This document shows, piece after piece, positions 34,876 to 45,067 of a stretch of 59,560 nucleotides of DNA. The stretch is from Bacteroidota bacterium (GTDB lineage: Bacteria; Bacteroidota; Bacteroidia; B-17B0; Aurantibacillaceae): assembly GCA_947450025.1 (NCBI GenBank), contig CANFTW010000018.1, positions 1 to 59,560 of the forward strand, in the 5' to 3' direction. The notes beneath the pieces are model-generated. The model was given only the letters and a program-made list of their open reading frames with translations, did not search any database and was not told the origin of the DNA. Position numbers and translations under genes: made by a program. How positions within the stretch are numbered: the first letter of the stretch is position 1; each line of letters opens with the position of its first letter.

Positions 34876-36504
34876 ATGAAATTATTTTTTAGTACATATA
34901 GAAATTCATTTATAATTATCCTATTCTTTATTTTGGCAGAATGGATTATTAATCCAATAGGCGAATTTTCTTTGAATGACGATTGGGCATATGCAAAGTC
35001 TGTAGAAACATATATTCATAAAGGGTGTTTCGAAATTGGTTATTGGCCAGCAATGACATTATATGCTCATGTTTTATGGGGTGTATTATTTGTGAAAATA
35101 TTTGGATTTTCTTTTACCGTTTTACGATTTTCAATATTGCTATTAGGATTAGGATCAATTTTGATTATTCAAAAATTAGCATTCCAAATCACACAAAATA
35201 GACAAACGGCTTTACTCTCAAGCTTAGTTATTTTTGTTAGCCCATTATTTATGAATCTAAGTAATTCATATATGACGGATGTGTCTTTTTTATTTAGTGT
35301 TTTAGCAAGTGTGTATTTCTTTTATCAATGTTTTTATACTGATAAATTAAAATATGTATACCTAGGTTTTCTTTTTTATGTCATTGCATTATTTGTGAGA
35401 CAACTTGCCGTAACTGTTCCTTTAGCATTTATTGCAATTTGTTTATTGGATGTCGTATTTAATAAAACAACATTAAAATTATTGGTTGTTTCTATGGCAT
35501 TATTTTTTGGCTCATTAGTAATTTTATTTTTTTTCGAAAAAAGCATTTATCCTAGTTTAAGTGATTTTTCTTCTTATCAAGGGATATTCTTTTCTAAAAG
35601 TAAAATTCAAATTACGTCCTTAGATTTTTTCGATAATTTATACAAGCGTTTTTCTTTACTTTTATTATACGTAGGATTAACAGTTTTTCCAATTTTAATA
35701 ATTAATATAAAAACATTATTTATAGATGCTTATAATTCGAGTTTAATTAGAAAAGGATTGGCTTTATTGTTTATTATTTTGATATGTGTTGTATACCATC
35801 TTTTTCCTATTGGTAATGTGTTATATAATTCAGGAATAGGTTTAGAAACCACTCCTGATACATTTCATTTTAAAATGAATATCGAACACACCTACAATCC
35901 AATCTTATTTGAAACCATTCGAGTAATAAGTTTATTAGGGGCAACGTTATTTATTTTGCAAATTATTAATCATAGTAAAGATAAAGCTTCAGAGAACTGG
36001 TTTTCACAAAAAAACAAATTCTCGCTTTTTATTGGATTGATTTTACTTGCATATGTTTTTTTATTCGCGATGTTTTCAAGCTTTTATGATCGTTATGCCT
36101 TATCATTTTTTTCATTGGCGTTGTTATTAATGGTTAATCAAATTAATTTTAAATTAAATAAACCAAGGTTTGTCATGATAGTATTATTCATATATAGCCT
36201 ATTTTCTATATTAGCAACCAAAGATTATTTTAATTATAATAGAATTAAAGAAAACATCATCACCGATTTGACACAACATCGCCATGTGAAGGTGGACGAT
36301 ATTCATGGAGGATTTGAGTTTATGATGTGGAACTTTTATGAAAAAGATGGTTGGAATAGGTATTGGGATCATAGAGGATACAACTATCAAATTACATTTG
36401 GAGAAAATTTGGAACCTTATCATACCATCGAAAAACATCCTTACAGAAGATACTTTCCTTTTAAAGTAGATACCTTATATTTAATTAAAAAAGATGAGGA
36501 GTAG
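34876..36504 (+). CDS. GT39-like membrane glycosyltransferase
   Basis: This 542-residue multi-pass membrane protein (about ten hydrophobic segments) resembles ArnT/PMT-type transferases. The acidic pair D35-D36 in LNDDWAYAKS lies just after the first helix, where these enzymes place their catalytic Asp in the first periplasmic loop. Later come FVRQLAVTVPLAF and a soluble C-terminal tail. It should transfer a sugar from a polyprenyl-phosphate donor on the periplasmic side; the acceptor is unknown. I chose ATG 34876, 16 nt after the murF-alr stop. Its 3' end overlaps the next gene by 11 nt. Confidence 0.75.
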   Translation: MKLFFSTYRNSFIIILFFILAEWIINPIGEFSLNDDWAYAKSVETYIHKGCFEIGYWPAMTLYAHVLWGVLFVKIFGFSFTVLRFSILLLGLGSILIIQKLAFQITQNRQTALLSSLVIFVSPLFMNLSNSYMTDVSFLFSVLASVYFFYQCFYTDKLKYVYLGFLFYVIALFVRQLAVTVPLAFIAICLLDVVFNKTTLKLLVVSMALFFGSLVILFFFEKSIYPSLSDFSSYQGIFFSKSKIQITSLDFFDNLYKRFSLLLLYVGLTVFPILIINIKTLFIDAYNSSLIRKGLALLFIILICVVYHLFPIGNVLYNSGIGLETTPDTFHFKMNIEHTYNPILFETIRVISLLGATLFILQIINHSKDKASENWFSQKNKFSLFIGLILLAYVFLFAMFSSFYDRYALSFFSLALLLMVNQINFKLNKPRFVMIVLFIYSLFSILATKDYFNYNRIKENIITDLTQHRHVKVDDIHGGFEFMMWNFYEKDGWNRYWDHRGYNYQITFGENLEPYHTIEKHPYRRYFPFKVDTLYLIKKDEE

Positions 36505-37849
36505 TTTATTATTTATTAGTACACTGTTTTTCTTGTCTTGTCAAGAAAGCAAACAAAAAGAGGCTTTAAAAGAAGCGACTTTTGTTGAGGTAGCTCCTAT
36601 TATTTACAAAAACTGTACCCCTTGCCATAGAGCTGGGGAGAGTGGCCCTATTGAATTCACAAGTTACGAGGCGATTAAAAAAAACGCAAATAAAATAAAG
36701 TTTGTCACACAAACTCGCTATATGCCACCATGGCCAGCTGATGCTTCTTATACGCATTTTATTAATGAAAGAGCTTTAACAAAAGAAGAAATAGATTTAA
36801 TTAAAACATGGGTTGATAAAGGCGCTCCTAAAGGAGATGAATCTAAAATAATTTCTTTACCACAATTTTATACTGGATCATTTTTAGGAAAGCCAGATAC
36901 TGTGATTAGATATTTGAAACCTGTTCCAATTAAAGGGAATGGCGCTGATCATTTTTATATTGTTAAATTACCTATGCAATTAGCCAAAGATACGTTTGTG
37001 CGATATTTTGAATTTGTTCCTAATCATCGGAAGTTAGCTCATCATATTAACGGACATTTAATAAGCTATGAGACAGGAAAGAAAAAAGATATCGTAACCG
37101 GTATTACTCATGCTTTAGATGATTTTTCAGACTATAAGGAACTATTTACTCAAATGAATATTTTAAACGATGACGGTACTTTTCCAGTTTTAAACCCTAA
37201 CACAGTTTACTTTTTACCTGGATATTCACCAGTGAATTATCCAGATGGCATTGGAGGTTATAAAACCAATAAAACGTCTTTAGTGCTGCTTAAAAACATT
37301 CATTACGGACCAAGCAATATTGATGTTTTAGATAGTTCTTATATTAACGTGTTTTATGGACCAAAACCTAAACGTCCTATTATTGAAACACAATTAGGTA
37401 CCTTTGGTATTTCTAAAATTGAACCAGAATTAATTTTACTCCCAAATAAGATTCAAACATTTCATACTCAGGCTGCATTACCAATAGATATCTCTTTGCT
37501 TTCGGTTAATCCACATTTACATTTATTAGGAAAATCGTTTTTGGCTTTTGCAATTCAGCAAAATGGCGATACCATTCCTTTAATTAAAATCAACAAATGG
37601 GATTTTAGATGGCAGTATTATTATACCTATGAGCATCCTATTATTATTAAAGCAGGAACGGTTATTCATGCTTATGCTACATTTGATAACACCGATAAAA
37701 ATCCATTTAATCCAAATCATCCTCCAAAAGTTGTCACACAAGGAGAAGGCGTAAGAAGTATGCAAACGACTGAAGAGATGTTTCAGTTTATTTTTTCTTA
37801 CTTGCCTTATCAACCTAGGGATGAAAAAATGGATTTAAATAAAAAATAG
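36494..37849 (+). CDS. lipoprotein fusing a cytochrome c domain to a PHM-like type II copper monooxygenase
   Basis: This 451-residue lipoprotein (lipobox FLSC, Cys16) begins with a class I cytochrome c domain: CTPCH at 41-45 and a likely axial Met, M77, in TRYMPPWP. Residues about 140-440 match the copper type II, ascorbate-dependent monooxygenase fold of peptidylglycine hydroxylating monooxygenase. Candidate CuH ligands are H183 and H184 (LAHHINGH) and H270 (NIHYG). Candidate CuM ligands are H341 and H343 (NPHLHLLG) and M429 (TTEEMF). All six metal positions are present, so an active hydroxylase is plausible, with the heme as a built-in electron donor. It overlaps the GT39-like gene by 11 nt. 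Substrate unknown. Confidence 0.82.
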   Translation: MRSSLLFISTLFFLSCQESKQKEALKEATFVEVAPIIYKNCTPCHRAGESGPIEFTSYEAIKKNANKIKFVTQTRYMPPWPADASYTHFINERALTKEEIDLIKTWVDKGAPKGDESKIISLPQFYTGSFLGKPDTVIRYLKPVPIKGNGADHFYIVKLPMQLAKDTFVRYFEFVPNHRKLAHHINGHLISYETGKKKDIVTGITHALDDFSDYKELFTQMNILNDDGTFPVLNPNTVYFLPGYSPVNYPDGIGGYKTNKTSLVLLKNIHYGPSNIDVLDSSYINVFYGPKPKRPIIETQLGTFGISKIEPELILLPNKIQTFHTQAALPIDISLLSVNPHLHLLGKSFLAFAIQQNGDTIPLIKINKWDFRWQYYYTYEHPIIIKAGTVIHAYATFDNTDKNPFNPNHPPKVVTQGEGVRSMQTTEEMFQFIFSYLPYQPRDEKMDLNKK

Positions 37850-37866
37850 TATTTTTAGATAATTAA

Positions 37867-38544
37867 ATGACACCAAAACTATACATAGTTCCAACGCCTA
37901 TTGGTAATCTTCAAGACATGACCTTTAGAGCCATATCGGTTTTAAAATCAGTGGATTTAATTTTAGCAGAAGATACTCGTAATACCATTCATTTATTACG
38001 TCATTTTGAAATTGAAAGACCTTTGCGATCTTACCATGCGCACAACGAACACGCCACGGTGGAGCAAATCGTTGAAATGATTGAATCTAATAAATCAGTG
38101 GCATTAGTTTCGGATGCTGGAACACCAGCAATCTCTGACCCTGGTTTTTTATTAGTGCGCGAATGCATTAAACACGGTGTAGCAGTTGAAACATTACCAG
38201 GAGCCACAGCTTTTGTTCCGGCATTGGTGAACAGCGGTTTACCTTGCGACAGTTTTGTATTTTACGGATTCTTACCACAAAAAAAAGGAAGACACACCAA
38301 ACTGCTTTCTTTAAAAGAAGAGACTCGCACGATGGTGTTTTATGAATCACCATTTAGATTAGTGAAGTTATTAGAAGAGTTTAAAGAATATTTAAGTGGG
38401 GATAGACAAGTCTCTGTATCGAGAGAACTATCCAAGATGTTTGAAGAAAATGCACGCGGCACAGTGGATGAATTAATTGCCCACTTTAAATCGAAGACGG
38501 TGAAAGGTGAAATTGTGGTTGTGTTAGCTGGGAAAGAAGATTGA
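37867..38544 (+). CDS. rsmI: 16S rRNA (cytidine1402-2'-O)-methyltransferase
   Basis: This 225-residue protein has the tetrapyrrole-methylase fold and RsmI signatures: LYIVPTPIGNLQDMTFRA, LAEDTRNT, SYHAHNEH, LVSDAGTPAISDPG and GATAFVPALVNSGL. It 2'-O-methylates C1402 in the decoding centre using S-adenosylmethionine. It is shorter than the E. coli enzyme because the C-terminal extension is missing, as usual in this phylum. It starts 17 nt after the copper monooxygenase gene. Confidence 0.95.
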   Translation: MTPKLYIVPTPIGNLQDMTFRAISVLKSVDLILAEDTRNTIHLLRHFEIERPLRSYHAHNEHATVEQIVEMIESNKSVALVSDAGTPAISDPGFLLVRECIKHGVAVETLPGATAFVPALVNSGLPCDSFVFYGFLPQKKGRHTKLLSLKEETRTMVFYESPFRLVKLLEEFKEYLSGDRQVSVSRELSKMFEENARGTVDELIAHFKSKTVKGEIVVVLAGKED

Positions 38545-38637
38545 TGATGTTATTTCACCTCATATTATAGTTTGTTTGTCTATTTTAAATTTAATGAGTG
38601 AATAAACTCGTAAATTTAATTAATCAAAATATACTAC

Positions 38638-39117
38638 ATGAAAAAACATATTTCTATAAGTGCAGTTGTATTAATGTTAAGTCTAACATTTACATCTTGT
38701 AAAAAACATAAACAGGGTACTGTAAACTACCAAACTATTGAAATTAATTTAGATGCTAATAGAACGTATCAATATAATTTTGGAGATGGTAAGAAAGATT
38801 TATTGATTACCAAGCAATCATCTTCTTATGTCGTTAGTGAGATTGATAGATTAAACGAAACTAATTTGTTTAACTATAGCCCAAAATTAAACACTGCAAG
38901 CGATGAAGTTGAGGTAACATTATTTGAGGAAGAAGAGCATCATGGACATGGCGGGCAAGGCCATCATGGTGGAAATGGTAATTGCCAAAATCATCCTGAA
39001 AATAATAATAGCGAGCATCATGATGCAGATGATGACAGAACCATTTATATATTTAAGTTTAATGTGGTTCATACATCAACATCTTCAAGCACAAAATCTG
39101 CTGCATCTGAAATGTAG
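38638..39117 (+). CDS. His-rich lipoprotein of unknown function
   Basis: This 159-residue lipoprotein has lipobox FTSC (Cys21). After a beta-like segment containing YQYNFGDGKKDLLITKQSSS, residues 97-133 are extremely rich in His, Glu, Asp, Asn and Gly. They open with four Glu, contain eight His between 101 and 128 and one Cys (116), and end in an Asp run. Such a segment would bind Zn, Ni or Cu. Strand-like sequence continues after it (TIYIFKFNVVH), so the His-rich part looks like a loop inserted in a small domain. It has no operon partner and is followed by a terminator shared with groEL. Confidence 0.75.
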   Translation: MKKHISISAVVLMLSLTFTSCKKHKQGTVNYQTIEINLDANRTYQYNFGDGKKDLLITKQSSSYVVSEIDRLNETNLFNYSPKLNTASDEVEVTLFEEEEHHGHGGQGHHGGNGNCQNHPENNNSEHHDADDDRTIYIFKFNVVHTSTSSSTKSAASEM

Positions 39118-39220
39118 TTTTAATTATTTTAAAATATTTTTTTAAAGCTTTTTTATAAATAAAACAATGATTTAGATAATTAATGTTAGTAGTATAAAAA
39201 GTAAAGAAATTACCTAAACA

Positions 39221-39252
39221 AAAACGCCCCACATTACTGTGAGGCGTTTTTT
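39221..39252. terminator. bidirectional terminator between lipoprotein and groEL
   Basis: AAAACGCC-C-CAC (39221-39232) pairs with GTG-A-GGCGTTTT (39239-39250) with a single C/A mismatch and a 6-nt loop, flanked by A and T runs. It lies between convergent genes. Confidence 0.85.
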
Positions 39253-39273
39253 ATTTATTAAGTTAAATGATGA

Positions 39274-40923
<1,650 letters not shown>

Positions 40924-40942
40924 TTAGTTGTTTAAATTGTAA

Positions 40943-41233
40943 TTAGATAATTGCGTAGATATCGCTTTCGCGCATAATTAATAAATCTTTTCCGTCTACT
41001 TGAATTTCAGTTCCTGCGTATTTTCCGTATAAAACAGTATCGCCAACTTTTACAGTCATTGGTTCATCTACTTTACCGTTTCCTACAGCTAATACTTTAC
41101 CTTTCATTGGTTTTTCTTTTGCTGTGTCAGGGATAATTAATCCACCTGCTGTTTTTGTTTCTGCTGGAGCCGCTTCAACTAATACTCTATCAGCTAAGGG
41201 CTTTACATTTACAGTTGTACTTGATTTTGCCAT
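40943..41233 (-). CDS. groES: 10 kDa chaperonin GroES
   Basis: This 96-residue co-chaperonin has [11 protein letters not shown], the mobile loop with [15 protein letters not shown], and [14 protein letters not shown]. It caps the GroEL chamber. It is the first gene of groES-groEL. Upstream there is no canonical CIRCE element, but a separate inverted repeat is present. Confidence 0.99.
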   Translation of the reverse strand: MAKSSTTVNVKPLADRVLVEAAPAETKTAGGLIIPDTAKEKPMKGKVLAVGNGKVDEPMTVKVGDTVLYGKYAGTEIQVDGKDLLIMRESDIYAII

Positions 41234-41285
41234 AATTATGTGATTTTAATAATTTAAATTTTACGGTTGCTTGTTGTCTAAAAAT

Positions 41286-41342
41286 GTGCCAATTGACTTT
41301 TTTTAGTATTAAGGCGACAATATTACCGTTTTTAATTGGCAC
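41286..41342. promoter_or_regulatory. spaced inverted repeat upstream of groES
   Basis: GTGCCAATT (41286-41294) and AATTGGCAC (41334-41342) are perfect 9-bp inverted arms 39 nt apart, between the fabH terminator and groES. They could be operator half-sites around the groES promoter. A TAatATTG element on the minus strand lies between them. They do not match CIRCE. Confidence 0.4.
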
Positions 41343-41348
41343 TAAATA

Positions 41349-41384
41349 AAAAATGTCAGTCTGTTGACACAAACTGACATTTTT
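41349..41384 (-). terminator. rho-independent terminator after fabH
   Basis: AAAAATGTCAGT (41349-41360) pairs perfectly with ACTGACATTTTT (41373-41384) around a 12-nt loop. On the minus strand it ends in a T-run. It separates plsX-fabH from groES-groEL. Confidence 0.85.
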
Positions 41385-41403
41385 AAGATATGTTTTTATA
41401 GGA

Positions 41404-42408
41404 TTATTTCCCTACTTTACTTCCATCATAGGCCCACTTAATCCAAATAGATCCCCAAGTAAATCCTCCACCAAAAGCAGATAGAATCAAGTTGTCTCCT
41501 TTTTTAAATAATTTTTCGTAATCCCATAATAATAATGGAATGGTACCAGCTGTGGTATTGCCGTAACGTTCAATATTCATTAACATTTTATCAGAACTTA
41601 AGCCCATTCGATTAGCGGTCGCTTCACAAATGCGCTTGTTTGCTTGATGTGGCAATAACCATGTGATATCATCTGATTTTAAATTATTTTTAGTCATGAT
41701 ATCAGCACTCACTTCTGCCATGTTCACAACGGCATGTTTAAATACCGTTTGCCCTTCTTGATGAACGTAATGCATTTTTTTATCAATGGTTTCGTGCGTA
41801 GGAGGATTTAAAGACCCACCAGCTTCTTGGTATAAAAAGTTGCGACCAGCACCATCACTTTTTAAAATAAAATCTTGAATTCCATTTTCATCTTCTGATG
41901 GTTCAAGTAACACAGCGCCACCGCCATCTCCAAAAATGACACAAGTTGCACGGTCTTCATAATTTAAAATAGCACTCATTTTATCAACGCCAACAATCAC
42001 CACCTTCTTGTATTTACCAGTTTCAATAAATTGAGAACCGGTAGCTAATGCAAAAATAAATCCTGAGCAAGCTGCCGATAAATCATATCCCCAAGCATTT
42101 TTTGCGCCAATTTTATCACAAATAATGTTTGCAGTAGACGGGAAAATTAAATCGCCAGTAATGGTGCCAACAATTAATAAATCAATTTCATCAGCACCAA
42201 TACCTCGCTTTTTCAAAAGTTCTTCAATTGCAAAAACCATCATATCTGATGTGGCTTTGCCTGGTTCTTTTAAAATACGTCTTTCTTTGATTCCAGTACG
42301 AGAGGTAATCCATTCATCGTTAGTGTCTACAAATTTGGCTAATTCATCATTAGTCATTACAAAATCAGGAACATGGCCACCAACGGCAGTAATTGCTGCT
42401 CTTATCAT
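41404..42408 (-). CDS. fabH: beta-ketoacyl-ACP synthase III
   Basis: This 334-residue KAS III has the catalytic triad: Cys in DLSAACSGFIFAL, His in WLLPHQANKRI, and Asn in ERYGNTTAGTIPL. It starts fatty acid synthesis by condensing an acyl-CoA with malonyl-ACP. Its ATG overlaps the plsX stop (TAATG-type junction), so the two are translationally coupled. Confidence 0.97.
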   Translation of the reverse strand: MIRAAITAVGGHVPDFVMTNDELAKFVDTNDEWITSRTGIKERRILKEPGKATSDMMVFAIEELLKKRGIGADEIDLLIVGTITGDLIFPSTANIICDKIGAKNAWGYDLSAACSGFIFALATGSQFIETGKYKKVVIVGVDKMSAILNYEDRATCVIFGDGGGAVLLEPSEDENGIQDFILKSDGAGRNFLYQEAGGSLNPPTHETIDKKMHYVHQEGQTVFKHAVVNMAEVSADIMTKNNLKSDDITWLLPHQANKRICEATANRMGLSSDKMLMNIERYGNTTAGTIPLLLWDYEKLFKKGDNLILSAFGGGFTWGSIWIKWAYDGSKVGK

Positions 42409-43346
42409 TATTGAAATACGTTTTTAATTTTTTCGTTTAAGTTTGCTTCAGTGATGTCTTTACTTAACACCATCATATTTTTAAATGCTAATGGTGTTGA
42501 TTTACCATGTGCAATCATCACATTAGAGTTGATGCCTAAAATAGGAGTGCCACCGTATAATTCATAATTGAATTTATCAAAATACTCATCACTACGGTTG
42601 CGTCGTTTAATCATTGAATAAAAAGCTTCAGCCGTTTTTAATAAAACGTTACCAGTAAAACCTTCACATACAATGACATCTGCTTTATCTTCAAACACCT
42701 CAATACCCTCTACATTACCAACAAAATTAAAATCTTTAGTATCCTTCATTAAGGCATGAGCGGCTTGTGCGACTAAATTTCCTTTTTCAGGTTCTTCGCC
42801 AATATTTAATAGCCCAACTTTAGGGTTATCAATTTTATAAACCTCTTTTGCAAACACAGAACCTAAAATAGCAAATTGATATAATACATCTGGTTTACAA
42901 TCAGCATTTGTGCCAACATCTAAAACAATTCCAAATCCACCATTCTCTTTTGGTAATATGGATGTTATGCATGGTCTAATAACACCAGGAACTGCTTTTA
43001 CTGAAAACATGGAGCCCACTAACATCGCGCCTGTGTTACCAGCACTAGCAAAACATTGAATCTCATTTTCTTTTAATAATTTAAATCCAACGGCGATGCT
43101 ACTTTGTGGTTTTTGAGCTAATGCTTTTGTTGGGTGTTCGCCCATTTCAATCACATCAGTTGCATGAATAAATTCAAATTTATCTTCGGAAATTCCTTTA
43201 GATTTTAAATGACTCTTAGCTTTTTCGCTATCACCAATCAATACCATTTTAACATCAGATGGCAATGAATCTAATGCCATGATAGCACCATCTATACAAT
43301 TTGCAGGAGCAAAATCACCCCCCATTATATCTAATCCAATTTTCAT
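42408..43346 (-). CDS. plsX: phosphate acyltransferase PlsX
   Basis: This 312-residue protein begins MKIGLDIMGGDFAP and contains ALAQKPQSSIAVGFKLL, ASAGNTGAMLVGSMF, GVIRPCI and DVIVCEGFTGNVLLKTAE. It makes acyl-phosphate from acyl-ACP for phospholipid synthesis. rpmF, often upstream, is absent; the leader is about 95 nt from a candidate promoter. Confidence 0.97.
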   Translation of the reverse strand: MKIGLDIMGGDFAPANCIDGAIMALDSLPSDVKMVLIGDSEKAKSHLKSKGISEDKFEFIHATDVIEMGEHPTKALAQKPQSSIAVGFKLLKENEIQCFASAGNTGAMLVGSMFSVKAVPGVIRPCITSILPKENGGFGIVLDVGTNADCKPDVLYQFAILGSVFAKEVYKIDNPKVGLLNIGEEPEKGNLVAQAAHALMKDTKDFNFVGNVEGIEVFEDKADVIVCEGFTGNVLLKTAEAFYSMIKRRNRSDEYFDKFNYELYGGTPILGINSNVMIAHGKSTPLAFKNMMVLSKDITEANLNEKIKNVFQ

Positions 43347-43448
43347 ACGATTATTGTGTTGTATTTAACTCTATTTCACCTTAAAATAGGCGTTAAAATC
43401 AAGCGACTAAGCAACTAATTTATGTGTAAATATCCAATAATTATGGGG

Positions 43449-43456
43449 CAAAGTTA
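43449..43456 (-). promoter_or_regulatory. candidate -7 box for plsX-fabH
   Basis: The minus strand reads TAACTTTG, a perfect TAnnTTTG, about 100 nt before the plsX ATG. No clear TTG is seen at the -33 position. Confidence 0.35.
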
Positions 43457-43574
43457 TTAACCTTGTTTACATAATCATCTATAAATGACCTAGATAATAG
43501 TTAGTTTAATCTAAAATACTGAGAATGTGAATGATAAAACTTTTAATGAAGTCTGTTATTAAAAAAAATGATTG

Positions 43575-43582
43575 TACTTTTG
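43575..43582 (+). promoter_or_regulatory. -7 promoter box 4 nt before sufE
   Basis: TACTTTTG is a perfect TAnnTTTG and ends 4 nt before the ATG at 43587, implying a leaderless message if used. The -33 side is weak. Confidence 0.4.
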
Positions 43583-43586
43583 GCGA

Positions 43587-44000
43587 ATGAGGATTGCAGA
43601 AATAGAAAACGAAATTGTTGAGGAATTTGAGCTGTTTGGAGATGATTGGGAAGGAAAATATGAGCATTTGATTGAATTAGGAAAATCATTAACAAAGATA
43701 GAAGAGTATTTAAAAATAGACGAGCGCATTATTAAGGGATGTCAAAGCAAAGTATGGCTTCATTCTGAAAAAAAAGATGGCTTAATTGTTTTTACTGCGG
43801 ATAGTGATGCAATTATAACAAAAGGCATGGTGGCTTTAATGATAAGAGTCTTATCTCATCAAACACCGCAAGACATTGTTGCTGCCAATTTAGAGTTTAT
43901 TAATAAAATAGGGTTAACCGAACATTTGTCTCCAACTCGCGCTAATGGCTTAGTGAGTATGATTAAACAGATGAAATTAGATGCCATGGCATTAAGCTAA
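43587..44000 (+). CDS. sufE: SufE family cysteine-desulfurase activator
   Basis: This 137-residue protein has the SufE persulfide-accepting loop IIKGCQSKVW with C52 (Cys51 in E. coli SufE), followed by FTADSDAIITKGMVALMIRVLS. It takes sulfur from SufS and passes it to the SufBCD scaffold for Fe-S cluster assembly. I chose ATG 43587; an upstream TTG lies in the promoter box. It is away from other suf genes, and a DMT transporter gene follows 8 nt later. Confidence 0.93.
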   Translation: MRIAEIENEIVEEFELFGDDWEGKYEHLIELGKSLTKIEEYLKIDERIIKGCQSKVWLHSEKKDGLIVFTADSDAIITKGMVALMIRVLSHQTPQDIVAANLEFINKIGLTEHLSPTRANGLVSMIKQMKLDAMALS

Positions 44001-44008
44001 TAGAAAGG

Positions 44009-44914
44009 ATGAGCAAAAAAGCTATTTCATGGATGATATTAATCTTACTGTCATTAGTTTGGGGAAGTTCATTTATGTTGATGAAACAAGGCTTGAGAGC
44101 TTTTACAAGTGATGAAGTTGCGGGACTTCGCATTACGATTGCTTCAGCATTTATGTTGCCATTTTTAATAGCACATTATAAAATTGATTTAAAAAAGAAT
44201 ATAAAAGGATTGTTATTAATGGGAGTTTTTGGAAATTTAATCCCTGCCTTTTTATTTACTAAAGCCGAAACTCAAATTAGTAGCAGTTTAACGGGCATGC
44301 TAAACGCTCTAACTCCTATGTTCACCATCATGATTGGCATGATTGCCTTTAATCATAAAATTTCCAAGAATCAAGTTCTAGGCGTTTTGATAGGCTTTGT
44401 TGGAGCCATTGCTCTAGTGGCGATGGGTGATCATGAAAACGATCAAACTAAAAATATCATGTATAGTTTGCTTGTGGCAGCGGCAACGTTATGCTATGCA
44501 ATCAGTGTTAATGGAATCAAGGCGTATTTAGGACATGTTAACTCTTTAACAGCAACCGTTTGGTCGTTTACCTTAATTGGCCCAGTAGCAGCTATCTATT
44601 TGTTTGGATTTACAGATGTGATAGCGCATGCTACTCAACACCCTGAAGGCATGAGGTCTTTAGGATTTGTGAGCATCCTAGCAATTGTAGGATCTGCCCT
44701 TTCGGTGGTGGTATATAATACCTTAATCAAATTGTCAGGAACAGTCTTTGCGGCAAGTTGCACCTATTTAATTCCAATAGTCGCCATTGGTTGGGGGCTA
44801 TTTGATGGAGAAATTATAAATTTAATGCAGGTTTTAGCTGTCATCGTGATTATTGCTGGTATTTGGATGATTAATTCATCAGGGAAATCCAAAGAAATAG
44901 ATTCTATTAAATAG
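44009..44914 (+). CDS. EamA/DMT superfamily transporter
   Basis: This 301-residue protein has ten predicted membrane segments in two EamA halves. The first half opens LSLVWGSSFMLMKQGLRAFTSDEVAGLR, the usual start of the family, and the second half has TLCYAISVNGIKAYLG. It is probably an exporter of metabolites or amino acids; the substrate is unknown. It is likely co-transcribed with sufE. Confidence 0.88.
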   Translation: MSKKAISWMILILLSLVWGSSFMLMKQGLRAFTSDEVAGLRITIASAFMLPFLIAHYKIDLKKNIKGLLLMGVFGNLIPAFLFTKAETQISSSLTGMLNALTPMFTIMIGMIAFNHKISKNQVLGVLIGFVGAIALVAMGDHENDQTKNIMYSLLVAAATLCYAISVNGIKAYLGHVNSLTATVWSFTLIGPVAAIYLFGFTDVIAHATQHPEGMRSLGFVSILAIVGSALSVVVYNTLIKLSGTVFAASCTYLIPIVAIGWGLFDGEIINLMQVLAVIVIIAGIWMINSSGKSKEIDSIK

Positions 44915-44996
44915 CTGATTATCAGTAATATAAATACTTCATTTTTCTGAAAGTCAAAAATAGCCTGCGTTTTAACTAAAATAAGTGTTCAAAATC

Positions 44997-45027
44997 TTTG
45001 TCGGATACAAAAAAGCACTTATCTTTG
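44997..45027 (+). promoter_or_regulatory. consensus Bacteroidota promoter of rplU-rpmA
   Basis: TTTG (44997-45000), a 19-nt spacer and TATCTTTG (45020-45027) match both boxes of the Bacteroidota consensus exactly, 40 nt before the rplU ATG. It is the best promoter in the window. Confidence 0.8.
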
Positions 45028-45067
45028 CCGTCCTTAAAAAAATTATTAACAATAAAAATTAACACTC

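Noticed and set aside
41270-41345. CIRCE/HrcA site or sigma-54 promoter before groES
   Set aside because: The inverted arms do not match TTAGCACTC/GAGTGCTAA, and the TTGGCAC sequence lacks a proper TTGC at the -12 position.
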